From Methanobacteriaceae archaeon (GTDB taxonomy: Archaea; Methanobacteriota; Methanobacteria; Methanobacteriales; Methanobacteriaceae), in assembly GCA_030656015.1 (NCBI GenBank), contig JAUSNX010000012.1, positions 62,001 through 126,000 on the forward strand: DNA of 64,000 bases, given 5' to 3'. Numbering within the stretch: the stretch's first letter is position 1; every line of letters starts with the position of its first letter. A program made the position numbers and the translations under genes. The notes beneath the pieces are model-generated. The model had not been told where the DNA came from and did no database searches. It worked only from the letters and a program-made list of their open reading frames with translations. Of this stretch, positions 10,303 to 20,017 are shown piece after piece.

Positions 10303-10353
10303 TTAATTAAATTCTCTTTTTTACTCTTCTTGAACAAAAAAGAGATTAATTAA
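10303..10353 (-). terminator. Long hairpin between nifK and nifE
   Basis: TCTCTTTTTT (10313-10322) pairs perfectly with AAAAAAGAGA (10336-10345) around a 13-base loop. Flanking TTAATTAA copies (10303-10310 and 10346-10353) extend the stem after a two-base bulge. On the nif (minus) strand it follows the end of nifK by about 90 bases and is itself followed by A/T-rich DNA. It probably acts as a partial terminator or RNA-stability element separating nifHI1I2DK from nifENX. Confidence 0.5.
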
Positions 10354-10440
10354 ATTTTTTAATTCAATAATTAACTTAGATTATTAATATCTCTCTTAAA
10401 TTCAAATTTGATTTAATTTAATTTAAGCTAATTTATTGAA

Positions 10441-11829
10441 TTATTGCTGAAGTTTCCAGTGCTGTTCATCGTAGTATTTTTCCATAACCATATTAGTTAT
10501 ACGGTCAATTAGGTTTACACTACCATTGTAACCTACAATAGGTACTCGATGGTATCCTGCACGATCATAAACCGGAAATCCTACTCTTACCAAAGGAATA
10601 CCTAGATCTTTAGTTATTAAACGTCCTTCAGAGTTTCCAATTACTAAATCAACAGGTTCTTCCTCTAATCTTACTTCTAAAGCCCTTAAATCAGATCCGG
10701 GCATGACTTCTACTGGGCCCTCAGATTCTTTACCAACCTTTTTCATCTCTTCCACAAATTCAGGATTCTCCACACCAGTACAAACAAACGAAGGAATCAT
10801 TCCCATTTCACATACAAATCGGGCCATGCCCATTACCAATGCTGGGTCCCCATAAATAGCAACTTTCCTTCCAAATAAGTATCTGGAACATAAATCTGCC
10901 ATGGAATCTATGAGAAGTCCTCTTTCATCCAGCAGTTCTTCACTGGCTTCCAGGCCCGTCAATTTAGTAACGTTTCTCACGAATTCATCTGTGTTCTGGA
11001 CACCAATAGGCATAGGCCCAATTTTAGCAGGCACATCATACTTTTTCTCCAGAGAATTGGCCGCATCATCACCATAGAATGGTAAAGAAATAGTTCCCAG
11101 ACTATTAGATGAATCTGCGATTTCTTCCACCCGAGTACCACCTTTAGGATAGAAAGGCATTGATTCTGTGGTGGAAGGTCTTAAAGGAGAGTCAAAAGGA
11201 TCAGAAGTATCCGTTAACATGATGGCTTCAGTTCCCATAAGACCCAGCATGTGTTTTATTTCCCTTATGTCTCCTGGATTTACCATACCTGGAATAATGT
11301 TCACTTTTTCATTATTTTCAGTAGGATCTTCAGCCAAAGTGTTCACAAAAGCCTTAACTGCATTACCATAGCCTCGAAAATGGTGTTCTACAAAACTAGG
11401 CGTGGCAATGTGTACTAATTTAGTTTTATTGGCCTTTTCTTCCCCTATTTCTTCAGCTAATTCTTTGTGGGCCACTTTCATGAACCCCTCCACGTCGTCC
11501 CCAATAATCTCACTGGAACAGGTGGTAACTACTCCAATTAAATCTGGCCTGAATCTCTTGGAAAGATTCTTAATACCACTTATAAGATTACTTCTACCTC
11601 CAAAAACAGCAGCGTCCTCGTGGAGAGAGGTAACAGCTATTTCAGCAGGTTCTCTGAAATGTCGGTTGAAAGCATATCTCACGAAAGTGTTACATCCCTG
11701 AGATCCATGCACCAGTGGCAGGCCACGGTGAATACCCAAGGTGGCAAACATGGCCCCCAGGGGCTGGCAAGTTACCAGAGGGTTTACAACCAGGGTTCTT
11801 CCCCTTTCAACAATATTTACATCACTCAT
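10441..11829 (-). CDS. nifK: Nitrogenase MoFe protein beta subunit
   Basis: Beta subunit of dinitrogenase, sharing the P-cluster with NifD. 462 residues, the short archaeal/clostridial form without the long N-terminal extension of proteobacterial NifK. P-cluster cysteines are visible as C21 (VTCQPLGA), C46 (GSQGCNTF) and C104 (VTTCSSEIIGDD). SLHEDAAVFGG and IYGDPALVMGMARF are family signatures. An AGGTGAT site precedes the ATG. It follows nifD by 26 bases in the same operon and is followed by the hairpin gap. Confidence 0.96.
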   Translation of the reverse strand: MSDVNIVERGRTLVVNPLVTCQPLGAMFATLGIHRGLPLVHGSQGCNTFVRYAFNRHFREPAEIAVTSLHEDAAVFGGRSNLISGIKNLSKRFRPDLIGVVTTCSSEIIGDDVEGFMKVAHKELAEEIGEEKANKTKLVHIATPSFVEHHFRGYGNAVKAFVNTLAEDPTENNEKVNIIPGMVNPGDIREIKHMLGLMGTEAIMLTDTSDPFDSPLRPSTTESMPFYPKGGTRVEEIADSSNSLGTISLPFYGDDAANSLEKKYDVPAKIGPMPIGVQNTDEFVRNVTKLTGLEASEELLDERGLLIDSMADLCSRYLFGRKVAIYGDPALVMGMARFVCEMGMIPSFVCTGVENPEFVEEMKKVGKESEGPVEVMPGSDLRALEVRLEEEPVDLVIGNSEGRLITKDLGIPLVRVGFPVYDRAGYHRVPIVGYNGSVNLIDRITNMVMEKYYDEQHWKLQQ

Positions 11830-11855
11830 TAAATCACCTAATTTTAAATTTTAAT

Positions 11856-13325
11856 TTATTTGCCCGCGCTTGCTGGAGCCTCTTCCTCGGAGGTATTTTC
11901 CACTGAAAGTTCTTCTTCCATTTCTGGCTCGAATTCCATAAGTTTCCATACCGGGTTGTAAATGGCCGCATACATATCTTTGGCCAGATTAAGGAACCCT
12001 TCGAAACCAATGTATGGTCCGTTTTCATAGGAGTGGATTAATATACAAGGCACACCCATCTTGTGGGCCAGATATTTTTCCTTGACACCAGATAATACAA
12101 TGTCCGGTTTGTATTTTTCAATGATTTCTTCAGCTTCCAGGGAGTTAGGATCGTCAATTATGGCCGTATTTTCCCCTACTCTTTTTTTGATTTTCTCGTA
12201 GCCGTCTTCGTGTTCAAACATGGTGGAAACCGCTACTACTTCCATTCCCAGCTCTTCTTCTAAAGGCTCGGGAAGGTGATAGTTTTTAGGCCCACCAGAG
12301 AAAACCCACACTTTTTTACCCTGCAGCTTCTCTTTAAGTTTATCCAGTTCTGGTCTGATCCATTTCATCCGGCTTTCAATAACTTTTTCTGCTTCTTCCT
12401 GCTTTCCAAAGTATTCACCCAAAGTTCTCAAGTTTTCAGTGGGGTATCTAACTCCAAAAAAATCCACTTTTATGTAAGGAATATCGTAACGTTCTTTTAA
12501 CAGTTTAGCAATGTAGTTGGATGATCTTTGACATCTAACCAGGCTCAGTTTGGCCCGGTGCATCCATCCTATTTCGTCGTGACAGCAGTCTCCACTGAAG
12601 GTACTGAGGATGTTGATTCCCATCTCTTCAAAGTATTCTCTAAGAAGCCAGAGGTCTCCGTCAATGTTATACTCACCAATCAAATTTACGTCATATTCTG
12701 TGGTGTAAGGTGGCTCTTTGGTACCTACCAGGGTTTCAAATAAGGTGTCATTGGCTACCTGGTGCCCTTTGGACTGGGTAGGTCCGGCAAATCCCGGAGC
12801 ATTTATAGGAATAACGTCTTTACCTATTTCTTCAGCAACTTCTCGAGAAACTGCATCAATATCGTCCCCAATTAACCCTGTAGTACAGGTTGCATAGGTA
12901 TATATCGCATTAGCTTCTGGAAACTCTTTATTTGCTTCTAGTATACATTTTTTAAGCTTGTCCATGCCACCAAATACCACATCAGACTCCCTAATGTCGG
13001 TTCCAGTGATATATTTAAGATTAAAGTTTTCTATAGGAAATTTATCCCCATTGGGCATGTCTGGAGTAGTTGGGTATCTTTTGGTACCATAAGCATAGGC
13101 CGTACATCCTACCGGAGAATGAACCACGTGAAGTGCATCTTTAATAGCACCAGTAATTACTCCTTTTGCTCCAGCAAAAGCACAACCCCTCTCAGTCATG
13201 CACCCTGGAACTGTAGTGGTGTTACAGGCTGGAATGTGTTCTTTAGGATCTTTAGAATCCTTAATGTAAATGTGTTTTTTCCGTTCTGGAATCTCTTTAT
13301 CAACTTCAAATAGATCGAAAGGCAT
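11856..13325 (-). CDS. nifD: Nitrogenase MoFe protein alpha subunit
   Basis: Catalytic subunit that carries the FeMo cofactor. 489 residues. P-cluster ligands are C48 (ERGCAF), C74 ([11 protein letters not shown]) and C147 ([12 protein letters not shown]). Cofactor ligands are C265 ([11 protein letters not shown]) and H431 ([17 protein letters not shown]). The catalytic-pocket Gln184 and His188 are kept in [11 protein letters not shown]. The last 20 residues are an acidic, Ala/Glu-rich tail. No vnfG/anfG gene follows nifD, so this is a molybdenum-type system. GGGAGAG precedes the ATG. Confidence 0.97.
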   Translation of the reverse strand: MPFDLFEVDKEIPERKKHIYIKDSKDPKEHIPACNTTTVPGCMTERGCAFAGAKGVITGAIKDALHVVHSPVGCTAYAYGTKRYPTTPDMPNGDKFPIENFNLKYITGTDIRESDVVFGGMDKLKKCILEANKEFPEANAIYTYATCTTGLIGDDIDAVSREVAEEIGKDVIPINAPGFAGPTQSKGHQVANDTLFETLVGTKEPPYTTEYDVNLIGEYNIDGDLWLLREYFEEMGINILSTFSGDCCHDEIGWMHRAKLSLVRCQRSSNYIAKLLKERYDIPYIKVDFFGVRYPTENLRTLGEYFGKQEEAEKVIESRMKWIRPELDKLKEKLQGKKVWVFSGGPKNYHLPEPLEEELGMEVVAVSTMFEHEDGYEKIKKRVGENTAIIDDPNSLEAEEIIEKYKPDIVLSGVKEKYLAHKMGVPCILIHSYENGPYIGFEGFLNLAKDMYAAIYNPVWKLMEFEPEMEEELSVENTSEEEAPASAGK

Positions 13326-13482
13326 ATTACTCTCCCAAATACATGATTTTAATGATTTTACTGAAATGAAAGAATTATTTTAGTTAAAAATCTAATTTTG
13401 ATGTGCTAATATCCTAATTATTATCTAATTTTCTTTTCAATTTCAGCAAAGGTTAAATTAAAAGCCATAATTAATTTATGGC

Positions 13483-13851
13483 TTAAGTTATGGCTTCTTC
13501 TCCTTTCTCTTTAGTCCTTACCCTAATGGCTTCTTCAACAGGACATACAAATATCTTACCGTCCCCAATTTGTCCGGTTTGATTAACTCGCATTATTGCT
13601 TCTACAACTAAAGAAGCATCTTCATCAGGCACTACTAGTATCATTAATCTTTTGGGGATGTAACGCATGCTGCCCTCTTTTTTATGAAGTTCCTCTTTTT
13701 GTATTTCAAATGAAACTTCATCGATTATGGCCTTTTGTTTGCCTCTTCCCATAACCCTATGGGCAGTCATTGCCGGGAATCCCAGTGCAGTGAGCACTTC
13801 TTTAGTAGCAGCCATTTTATTAGGACGGATGATAGCTATTATTTCTTTCAT
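13483..13851 (-). CDS. nifI2: PII-like nitrogenase switch-off regulator NifI2
   Basis: GlnB-family protein of 122 residues. With NifI1 it inhibits the MoFe protein after ammonium addition and is relieved by 2-oxoglutarate, as established in Methanococcus maripaludis. MKEIIAIIRPNKMAATKEVLTALGF is the PII front. The T-loop region (GRGKQKAIIDEVSFEIQKEE..GSMRY) is long, as typical of NifI2, and GDGKIFVCPVEEAIRVRT is the PII C-terminal signature. I chose the ATG at 13851 (AGGTG upstream), trimming three residues from the longest frame. Confidence 0.94.
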   Translation of the reverse strand: MKEIIAIIRPNKMAATKEVLTALGFPAMTAHRVMGRGKQKAIIDEVSFEIQKEELHKKEGSMRYIPKRLMILVVPDEDASLVVEAIMRVNQTGQIGDGKIFVCPVEEAIRVRTKEKGEEAIT

Positions 13852-13921
13852 GAGGCACACCTGTATTTTATTTCTTAATAATCGTTAATTCGTGATTTGT
13901 ACAATTTCAAGATTATATTAT

Positions 13922-14239
13922 TTATAATCCCTTAGTTCTAGTTCTAACAGTGTATGCCTCATCAACAGGACTTATGAATATTTTTCCATCACCAAAACTT
14001 CCAGTAAACGCGGTTTCATTTACTATATCCACAATACCCTCTGTTTCATCATCTTCTACCACCAGTAAAAGCATGGTTTTAGGTAATTCATCATAGTAGA
14101 TTTTATCAATTTTAATACCTTTCTGTTTACCTCTACCAATTACATCCATTTTCGTTAAGGCCACATATCCAGATTCTGATAATGCATCTACAACTTTTTC
14201 AGTCTTATCCGGCCTTATAATTGCTCTAATCATTTTCAT
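13922..14239 (-). CDS. nifI1: PII-like nitrogenase switch-off regulator NifI1
   Basis: GlnB-family protein of 105 residues, partner of NifI2. MKMIRAIIRPDKTEKVVDALSESGY, the T-loop with GRGKQKGIKIDKIYYDELPK, and GDGKIFISPVDEAYTVRT identify it. The nifH-nifI1-nifI2-nifD order is the standard archaeal arrangement. The ATG at 14239 lies seven bases after GGAGGT; the in-frame TTG at 14254 overlaps that site and is not the start. Confidence 0.95.
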   Translation of the reverse strand: MKMIRAIIRPDKTEKVVDALSESGYVALTKMDVIGRGKQKGIKIDKIYYDELPKTMLLLVVEDDETEGIVDIVNETAFTGSFGDGKIFISPVDEAYTVRTRTKGL

Positions 14240-14277
14240 TTTGCTAACCTCCAATATAACAATTCCAAGCCCCAGCC

Positions 14278-15135
<858 letters not shown>

Positions 15136-15148
15136 CTAAATTTATTAA

Positions 15149-15173
15149 TCGGAATACAGAAGCATACTTCCGA
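15149..15173. promoter_or_regulatory. Inverted repeat in the nifH leader, candidate NrpR operator
   Basis: TCGGAA (15149-15154) and TTCCGA (15168-15173) form a perfect six-base inverted repeat with a 13-base spacer, 44-68 bases upstream of nifH. On the minus strand a GAAG-N4-CTTC palindrome and two GAAGTAT copies overlap it. NrpR, the archaeal nif repressor, is known to bind GGAA/TTCC half-sites downstream of the transcription start in Methanococcus. The half-sites match, but the known spacing there is six bases, so the assignment is tentative. Confidence 0.5.
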
Positions 15174-15203
15174 TACTTCGACAATAGATGGTTGGTAAAT
15201 CTC

Positions 15204-15212
15204 ACATATAAA
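15204..15212 (-). promoter_or_regulatory. Candidate TATA box of the nif operon
   Basis: CATATAAAT on the plus strand reads ATTTATATG on the coding strand. A start about 25 bases downstream would fall near 15183, placing the TCGGAA/TTCCGA repeat just inside the transcript. Confidence 0.45.
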
Positions 15213-15452
15213 TATTTCGATTCTCGAGAAAATTAGTAAAAAAAGTCAGAGCATAATACACATAGGTGTACACATTATTCAGTAATTTAGTGAAAATAGT
15301 GAAAAATATTCAATTTTAGAACAAAATACATGAAAATAGAAATAATATGCAAAAGTTTAAAAAAAATTTACAAAAATAAGCAATTTTATAAAAAAATTTT
15401 CTATTGTATTTAAAATAGAATTTAAATTAAAAAAATAAAATAAATTAAAAAA

Positions 15453-15472
15453 ATAAAGTCCTGAGACTTTAT
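15453..15472 (-). terminator. Terminator hairpin after fwdB
   Basis: An eight-base-pair stem ATAAAGTC/GACTTTAT with a four-base CTGA loop lies 13 bases past the fwdB stop. On the fwd coding strand it runs into T-rich DNA, fitting the end of the fwd operon and separating it from the nif promoter. Confidence 0.65.
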
Positions 15473-15484
15473 CTTATTTTAACA

Positions 15485-16783
15485 CTATTTAGAAGCTTTT
15501 AGTTCTTTTACTCTAACTAAAAGTCTTTCCAGAATTTGCTTGTCTGATAATAAATCAGAGTTCACTACTTTCCGCATACGGATAGGTACACCTTCCATAC
15601 GGTAAGCAGAACCTGCAGCTTCCATACCTACTATTGCTGGCGGGATAATAATATCGGCCATTTCAGTGGTAGGAGTCCGGTGCGGCTCAATAGCAATAAT
15701 TGGAATTTCAGCCATTCGGTGTAGAGCTTTCTGTGGGAAGTGAGCTCCCGGGTCAGAAGCAATAACCATCATGGAATCTGTTTCATTGCTCTGTAGAACA
15801 TCATTGGATCCGGTTTCACCTGGATTGTACCTAGGTGTTCCATCAGCAAAGTCCACACAGAATGGGTAACCAGTTTCCCAGGTACAAACCTGGTTGAATC
15901 CAGTTACGTTGTAGTGTCCTCTCATTGGAATCAGAGTCCATTTAGAGTAGTTGTTCAGGTCCTGAACCAATTGAATAGCTGTATCAATGTTCCTGTGTTT
16001 TCCCCGACTGTGGGTAATACCCATTCCGAAGAAAAGACAACCAAATTGAGCGTTTTTCAAAGCTTCGACAACTGCTTCGATTTGTTCTCTTGATATTCCA
16101 GCAACTTCATCGTAGAGAATTTCGTGACCAGCCATTACAGTTCGTATAGCGTCTACTAATTCGTAATCCTTGTTGAAGTCCAGTTTTAAGTGTATATCTG
16201 CCAGTTTGGAAGAATCACTTTCTCTTGGATCAACCACTACAACAGTCCGGTCAGATCGGCCTCTTTCTCTGAAGAAACCTCGTCCATATACGTGACGGGA
16301 CATGTGTCTAGGGTGAGCGTGGAATGGGTTGCATCCCCAGTAAATAATCACATCTGCCCTGTTTTTAACTTCACCAAAGGTACAGATCGGGTATCCGGTA
16401 TCTTGTAAAGCAAGTACAGAAGGCCCATGACATACTGATGCAGTGTTATCAATTACTGCTTTTGATACTTCAGCCAGTTCTACACCTACAGCTTGAGCTT
16501 CACAATCAGTACAACTCCAACCGTACATTAAAGGCTTTTTAGAACCAGCTATGACTTGAGCAGCCTTTTCAATCGCGTCATCATAAGTAGTTTCTACGAA
16601 TTCGTCACCTTGGCGAATCATAGGGGTTTTCCATCTCATGGCACCTTCAGTGTGTACGAATTTACTGTGACCGATTCGGCAGGCATTATAAGTACCTACA
16701 ATTTCGTCATTTTCAACTTTACAGATGATATCGTCACATAGAGTTCCACAGAAGGGGCATACTACGTTTTTTACGAGTTCCAT
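15485..16783 (-). CDS. fwdB: Tungsten formylmethanofuran dehydrogenase subunit B (catalytic)
   Basis: Catalytic subunit that reduces CO2 to formate with a tungstopterin, the first step of methanogenesis. 432 residues. The [4Fe-4S] motif is C9-x2-C12-x3-C16...C35. Cys118 in NTASVCHGPSV is the metal ligand, at the same residue number as the ligand described in the Methanothermobacter enzyme; it is cysteine, not selenocysteine. GYPICTFGEVKNRADVIIYWGCNPFHAHPRHMSRH is strongly conserved. GGAGGAT precedes the ATG. Last gene of fwdHFGDACB. Confidence 0.96.
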   Translation of the reverse strand: MELVKNVVCPFCGTLCDDIICKVENDEIVGTYNACRIGHSKFVHTEGAMRWKTPMIRQGDEFVETTYDDAIEKAAQVIAGSKKPLMYGWSCTDCEAQAVGVELAEVSKAVIDNTASVCHGPSVLALQDTGYPICTFGEVKNRADVIIYWGCNPFHAHPRHMSRHVYGRGFFRERGRSDRTVVVVDPRESDSSKLADIHLKLDFNKDYELVDAIRTVMAGHEILYDEVAGISREQIEAVVEALKNAQFGCLFFGMGITHSRGKHRNIDTAIQLVQDLNNYSKWTLIPMRGHYNVTGFNQVCTWETGYPFCVDFADGTPRYNPGETGSNDVLQSNETDSMMVIASDPGAHFPQKALHRMAEIPIIAIEPHRTPTTEMADIIIPPAIVGMEAAGSAYRMEGVPIRMRKVVNSDLLSDKQILERLLVRVKELKASK

Positions 16784-16802
16784 AATTTTATCCTCCTTTA
16801 GC

Positions 16803-17606
16803 TTATGGTGCTATGTGACTATTACCTGCAACTGCAGCATATATAGTCCCTTTAGCTCCTTTAATAGCTAGATCTCCTTCAAATTTGTAGAAAGCTCCTG
16901 GAATAGCTTCTCCTTCTACTTCAATGTTTTTCTCAACGCCCAGATATTTAAATCCTGGGAGGAATTCTTCGATGACTCCTTTAACCACAATGGTTCCGCC
17001 AGCCATTTCTCCACCAGTACGGGCTATAACATTACCTTCAATGATAACAACACCACTGTTCATGTGAATTCCAGGCAAGGTGTTTACATCGCCTTTAATA
17101 ACGATTTTTCCACCGTTCATGTACTCAGCGATTTCATTTCCAGCGTCTCCATGTACGGTAATTAGGCCTCCACTCATACCTCTCCAGTCACCACGGTAAG
17201 CAGATCCTACATAGTCGCCAGCATTTCCCATAACGACTATTTCTCCGCCTTCCATGTCCTGACCTACCCAGGCATCAGCATCTCCTTCAACAGTTATTAA
17301 ACCGCCTTTCATTTCAAGACCGACATATTTATTGGCGTTTCCTTTAATTAGGATTTCACCATCAGTCATTCCCTGTCCAATACGCTTTGTATTGTACACA
17401 TCACCATCAATAATGATTTTAGGGAGATCAGAAGGTTCTCCTTCTACTTCAAAGAAGTCACCAAGTTTAGCCATCAGGTTACCATGCATGATTTCTAATT
17501 CTTTAATTTCATCCACAGTTTTACCGGCAAAAACGTCAGATCGGATGTTCGCGGCTTCTATAGGTACGGTTGGTTGTTCTTTAGGAGTTAAAATAATCTC
17601 ACTCAT
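16803..17606 (-). CDS. fwdC: Formylmethanofuran dehydrogenase subunit C
   Basis: Structural subunit of the Fwd complex related to the C-terminal domain of glutamate synthase. 267 residues built from repeated GG.I.V.GDA...G..M.GG units (for example MKGGLITVEGDADAWVGQDMEGGEIVVMGNAG), which fold as a right-handed beta-helix. It supports the FwdA-FwdB interface. Its ATG overlaps the fwdA stop in ATGA and GGGTGAT lies just upstream. Confidence 0.95.
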   Translation of the reverse strand: MSEIILTPKEQPTVPIEAANIRSDVFAGKTVDEIKELEIMHGNLMAKLGDFFEVEGEPSDLPKIIIDGDVYNTKRIGQGMTDGEILIKGNANKYVGLEMKGGLITVEGDADAWVGQDMEGGEIVVMGNAGDYVGSAYRGDWRGMSGGLITVHGDAGNEIAEYMNGGKIVIKGDVNTLPGIHMNSGVVIIEGNVIARTGGEMAGGTIVVKGVIEEFLPGFKYLGVEKNIEVEGEAIPGAFYKFEGDLAIKGAKGTIYAAVAGNSHIAP

Positions 17607-19321
17607 AACATCACCCCATTAATTGGAGCAGACTTGTTAATATATTCATCCTGTACCGGGTAGTTCTGGAAGTTTACAGAGTAGTATTGTTTGAATTTTT
17701 TCTCTACATCAGCTAATACTTCAGCGTATAAATTTTGTTCCACTTGAGTGTTCGCCCAGTAGGTTCTACCACGCATTCCAGTGTTTACGACATTACCGTC
17801 GATTACTGCTGTTTCACCGTCTTTTAAAACCAGACTTGCTTTTTCAAATGCAGCTTCTATGGCCATGTAATCAGTAGATAGATCTTGGGTTTCAGGGTTG
17901 AGGTCGTAGATTGAAATATCAGCATCAGCACCGACACCTAGGTGTCCTTTAGTGTCACTTAGACCCAGTACTTTAGCAGGCGTGGATCTGGTAATTTGAG
18001 CAATTTCTGAGAGGGAGTATTCCCGGTCAATGGCAGCAATACTAGTTTTTCGGTGTGCCCAACTGTGTAATTTTTCATCTAACATGTCATTTCGGTACTG
18101 GTTACTCATTAACCAAGCTATAACACGTGGGTATCTGGTGAATGGACCTGCGTTAGGACTGTCTGTAGTTAAACAAACTTTTCCTGCGTCTTTAGTTAGT
18201 AAGAACAACTCCATACCAACTGCCCATTGCATGGCAGATACTGGTGCTTTAGCGGCGTAGATACATGGAACTACACCAGAACCGGTTTCCATTTCAACGT
18301 CACAGTTAGCCCATTTGAGCCCGTTTAAAGAGTGTAAATCAAATTCGAATGGACCATCAGCAGTCATGGTGGTGGTTTCATCCAAAGTTACTTGACCTAC
18401 ATCGAAAACAATGTGATCGTTTTTGTTTATGTAATCAGTCACTTCAGTAGCGGCTGAAACTACGTCTCTCCATGAGTTTCCACCATAACTGTGGAACTGC
18501 ACGTGAGTTGCGTAAAGTACTGTGTCTCTTGCTCCAGTAGCAGGGTTAGCTTTTATCCCTTTTGGTAAATCAAAAGAAGCTAAAGTGGTTTCGTAGTTTC
18601 CTGGGTGTCCCAGGTCGTTACAGTGCAAGTGTATGGAGTGAGGGAGTTGTAATTTTTCGTTTACTTCTGCCAGTCCTTTAATAATTTCAGCAGGAGTTAC
18701 ATCGAAGTATGGTGTAGGGTCATGTATTCCGTGGACATTTCCACCCCATCCCCATGCTTCAGTTCCACCAGGGTTCACAATCTTTATGGTGTAACCTTTA
18801 GTGGCTTTTAAAAGCCAGGACGCGTAAGCTGCACATGAATCTACATCCTTGTCTCTTAAATATTCCATAACAAACCAGTTGTTTCCAAATAGAGGGAAAG
18901 CAGCGTGATCTAAAATAGGGGTGTCGTGGAATTCTTCGTGAGTGTGTCGGGCCAGTAGCGGAGGCATTGCTGCTTCCATAGCAGTGGTGTAACCCATTTG
19001 AGCGTATCTGTAACCGGTCATGAAAGTAGATGGTACTGAAAAACCACTTCCACAACGTTTACCGCCAACCCCACAGGCTTCAACGTCTTTTTTACTGTCT
19101 TCTGGTCGGTACATACGTCCGACATTAACTTTTGCCCCTGCAATGTGAGTGTGAGGGTCCACACCACCAGGCATTACAATTTTGCCTGAGGCATCTATGA
19201 CTTCTGCATCGTCGCTGACACTGTCAACAATTTGTCCATCCTTGATACAGATGTCCTTTTTTTCACCATCAATATTATTTAATGGATCATAAACCATTCC
19301 ATTTTTGATAATTTTTTCCAT
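17603..19321 (-). CDS. fwdA: Formylmethanofuran dehydrogenase subunit A (amidohydrolase)
   Basis: Zinc amidohydrolase that condenses formate with methanofuran; formate reaches it from FwdB through an internal channel. 572 residues. Metal ligands H57 and H59 are in GVDPHTHI, and the lysine in GYTIKIVNPGG near 180 is the likely carboxylated bridging ligand. HLHCNDLGHPGN, ATHVQFHSYGG and TTDSPNAGPFTRYPR supply further active-site residues. The ATG at 19321 has GGAGGA six bases upstream; an earlier in-frame start at 19336 would overlap that site and is rejected. Confidence 0.96.
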   Translation of the reverse strand: MEKIIKNGMVYDPLNNIDGEKKDICIKDGQIVDSVSDDAEVIDASGKIVMPGGVDPHTHIAGAKVNVGRMYRPEDSKKDVEACGVGGKRCGSGFSVPSTFMTGYRYAQMGYTTAMEAAMPPLLARHTHEEFHDTPILDHAAFPLFGNNWFVMEYLRDKDVDSCAAYASWLLKATKGYTIKIVNPGGTEAWGWGGNVHGIHDPTPYFDVTPAEIIKGLAEVNEKLQLPHSIHLHCNDLGHPGNYETTLASFDLPKGIKANPATGARDTVLYATHVQFHSYGGNSWRDVVSAATEVTDYINKNDHIVFDVGQVTLDETTTMTADGPFEFDLHSLNGLKWANCDVEMETGSGVVPCIYAAKAPVSAMQWAVGMELFLLTKDAGKVCLTTDSPNAGPFTRYPRVIAWLMSNQYRNDMLDEKLHSWAHRKTSIAAIDREYSLSEIAQITRSTPAKVLGLSDTKGHLGVGADADISIYDLNPETQDLSTDYMAIEAAFEKASLVLKDGETAVIDGNVVNTGMRGRTYWANTQVEQNLYAEVLADVEKKFKQYYSVNFQNYPVQDEYINKSAPINGVML

Positions 19322-19352
19322 GAAAATCCTCCTCATGATTTAAAATGGATAA

Positions 19353-19745
19353 TTAAATTTGCCCTACCTTGTTATAGACTTTCATTAAAGTAGGCATATC
19401 CAGTACAGGCTTATCAGTAGGTAAAATCTCTACTGGGATATTTTTGAAACTTGGAGTTGCAGTTGAATTGGTCTCCGGGTCAATAACCCGGTTCGCCCAA
19501 GGGCCCATAGGCATGTAAATCATTCCTTCTGGGAGAGTTTCTTTGGTTGCTACAATTTTAACTACCACATTTCCAAAGTTAGAAATAACTTCAATGTTAT
19601 CTTCAGGTTTTATACCAAGCTGGCTCATCATTTCTGCACTCATATGGGCAATAGCTGCTGCGTCCACATACATTTCCAGATCTTTACCAGATTCTATGGC
19701 TTGTCCCTGCCATACAGTTCTTCCAGTGTTTAAAATAACCCTCAT
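19353..19745 (-). CDS. fwdD: Formylmethanofuran dehydrogenase subunit D
   Basis: Small subunit equivalent to the C-terminal molybdopterin dinucleotide-binding domain of one-chain enzymes; with FwdB it completes the W-pterin pocket. About 130 residues beginning MRVILNTGRTVWQGQAIESGKD and containing GIKPEDNIEVISNFGNVVVK and EGMIYMPMGPWANRVI. I chose the ATG at 19745, six bases after GGAGGA; an adjacent ATG at 19748 is equally in frame. It overlaps the fwdG stop. Confidence 0.93.
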   Translation of the reverse strand: MRVILNTGRTVWQGQAIESGKDLEMYVDAAAIAHMSAEMMSQLGIKPEDNIEVISNFGNVVVKIVATKETLPEGMIYMPMGPWANRVIDPETNSTATPSFKNIPVEILPTDKPVLDMPTLMKVYNKVGQI

Positions 19746-19990
19746 CATAATTCCTCCAATTTTATGGCCTCTACAGGACAAGCTTCCATGCAAGTTCCGC
19801 ATTTTCCACATAGATCAGGATTTTTAAGTTGTACTGCGCCATCTTCAACGATCATGATAATATCTACATCGTCAGTAGGACCCTTTCCTCCAGCCACTTC
19901 TGGGCTTCTAAGAGAGTTTACAGGGCAGGCTACAACACAGTTACCACAACCGTGGCATATTTCTCGGTATGCTTTTAATCCGATTGCCAT
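19745..19990 (-). CDS. fwdG: Formylmethanofuran dehydrogenase subunit G, 2[4Fe-4S] ferredoxin
   Basis: Electron-transfer subunit of 81 residues with two C-x2-C-x2-C-x3-C-P motifs: CHGCGNCVVACP near the front and CGKCGTCMEACP near the end. The insertion between them (GGKGPTDDVDIIMIVEDGAVQLKNP) is typical of FwdG rather than a free ferredoxin. GGAGGT lies seven bases before the ATG. It connects FwdB to the FwdF wire. Confidence 0.93.
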   Translation of the reverse strand: MAIGLKAYREICHGCGNCVVACPVNSLRSPEVAGGKGPTDDVDIIMIVEDGAVQLKNPDLCGKCGTCMEACPVEAIKLEEL

Positions 19991-20017
19991 CTAATTAACC
20001 TCCATTATTCAACATTC

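Noticed and set aside
11856-13325. Vanadium or iron-only nitrogenase
   Set aside because: No vnfG/anfG gene follows nifD, and nifD keeps the Mo-type context with nifE, nifN and nifX downstream.
13483-14239. General nitrogen PII proteins (glnK)
   Set aside because: Two divergent PII genes placed between nifH and nifD are the NifI1/NifI2 arrangement, and no amtB is adjacent.
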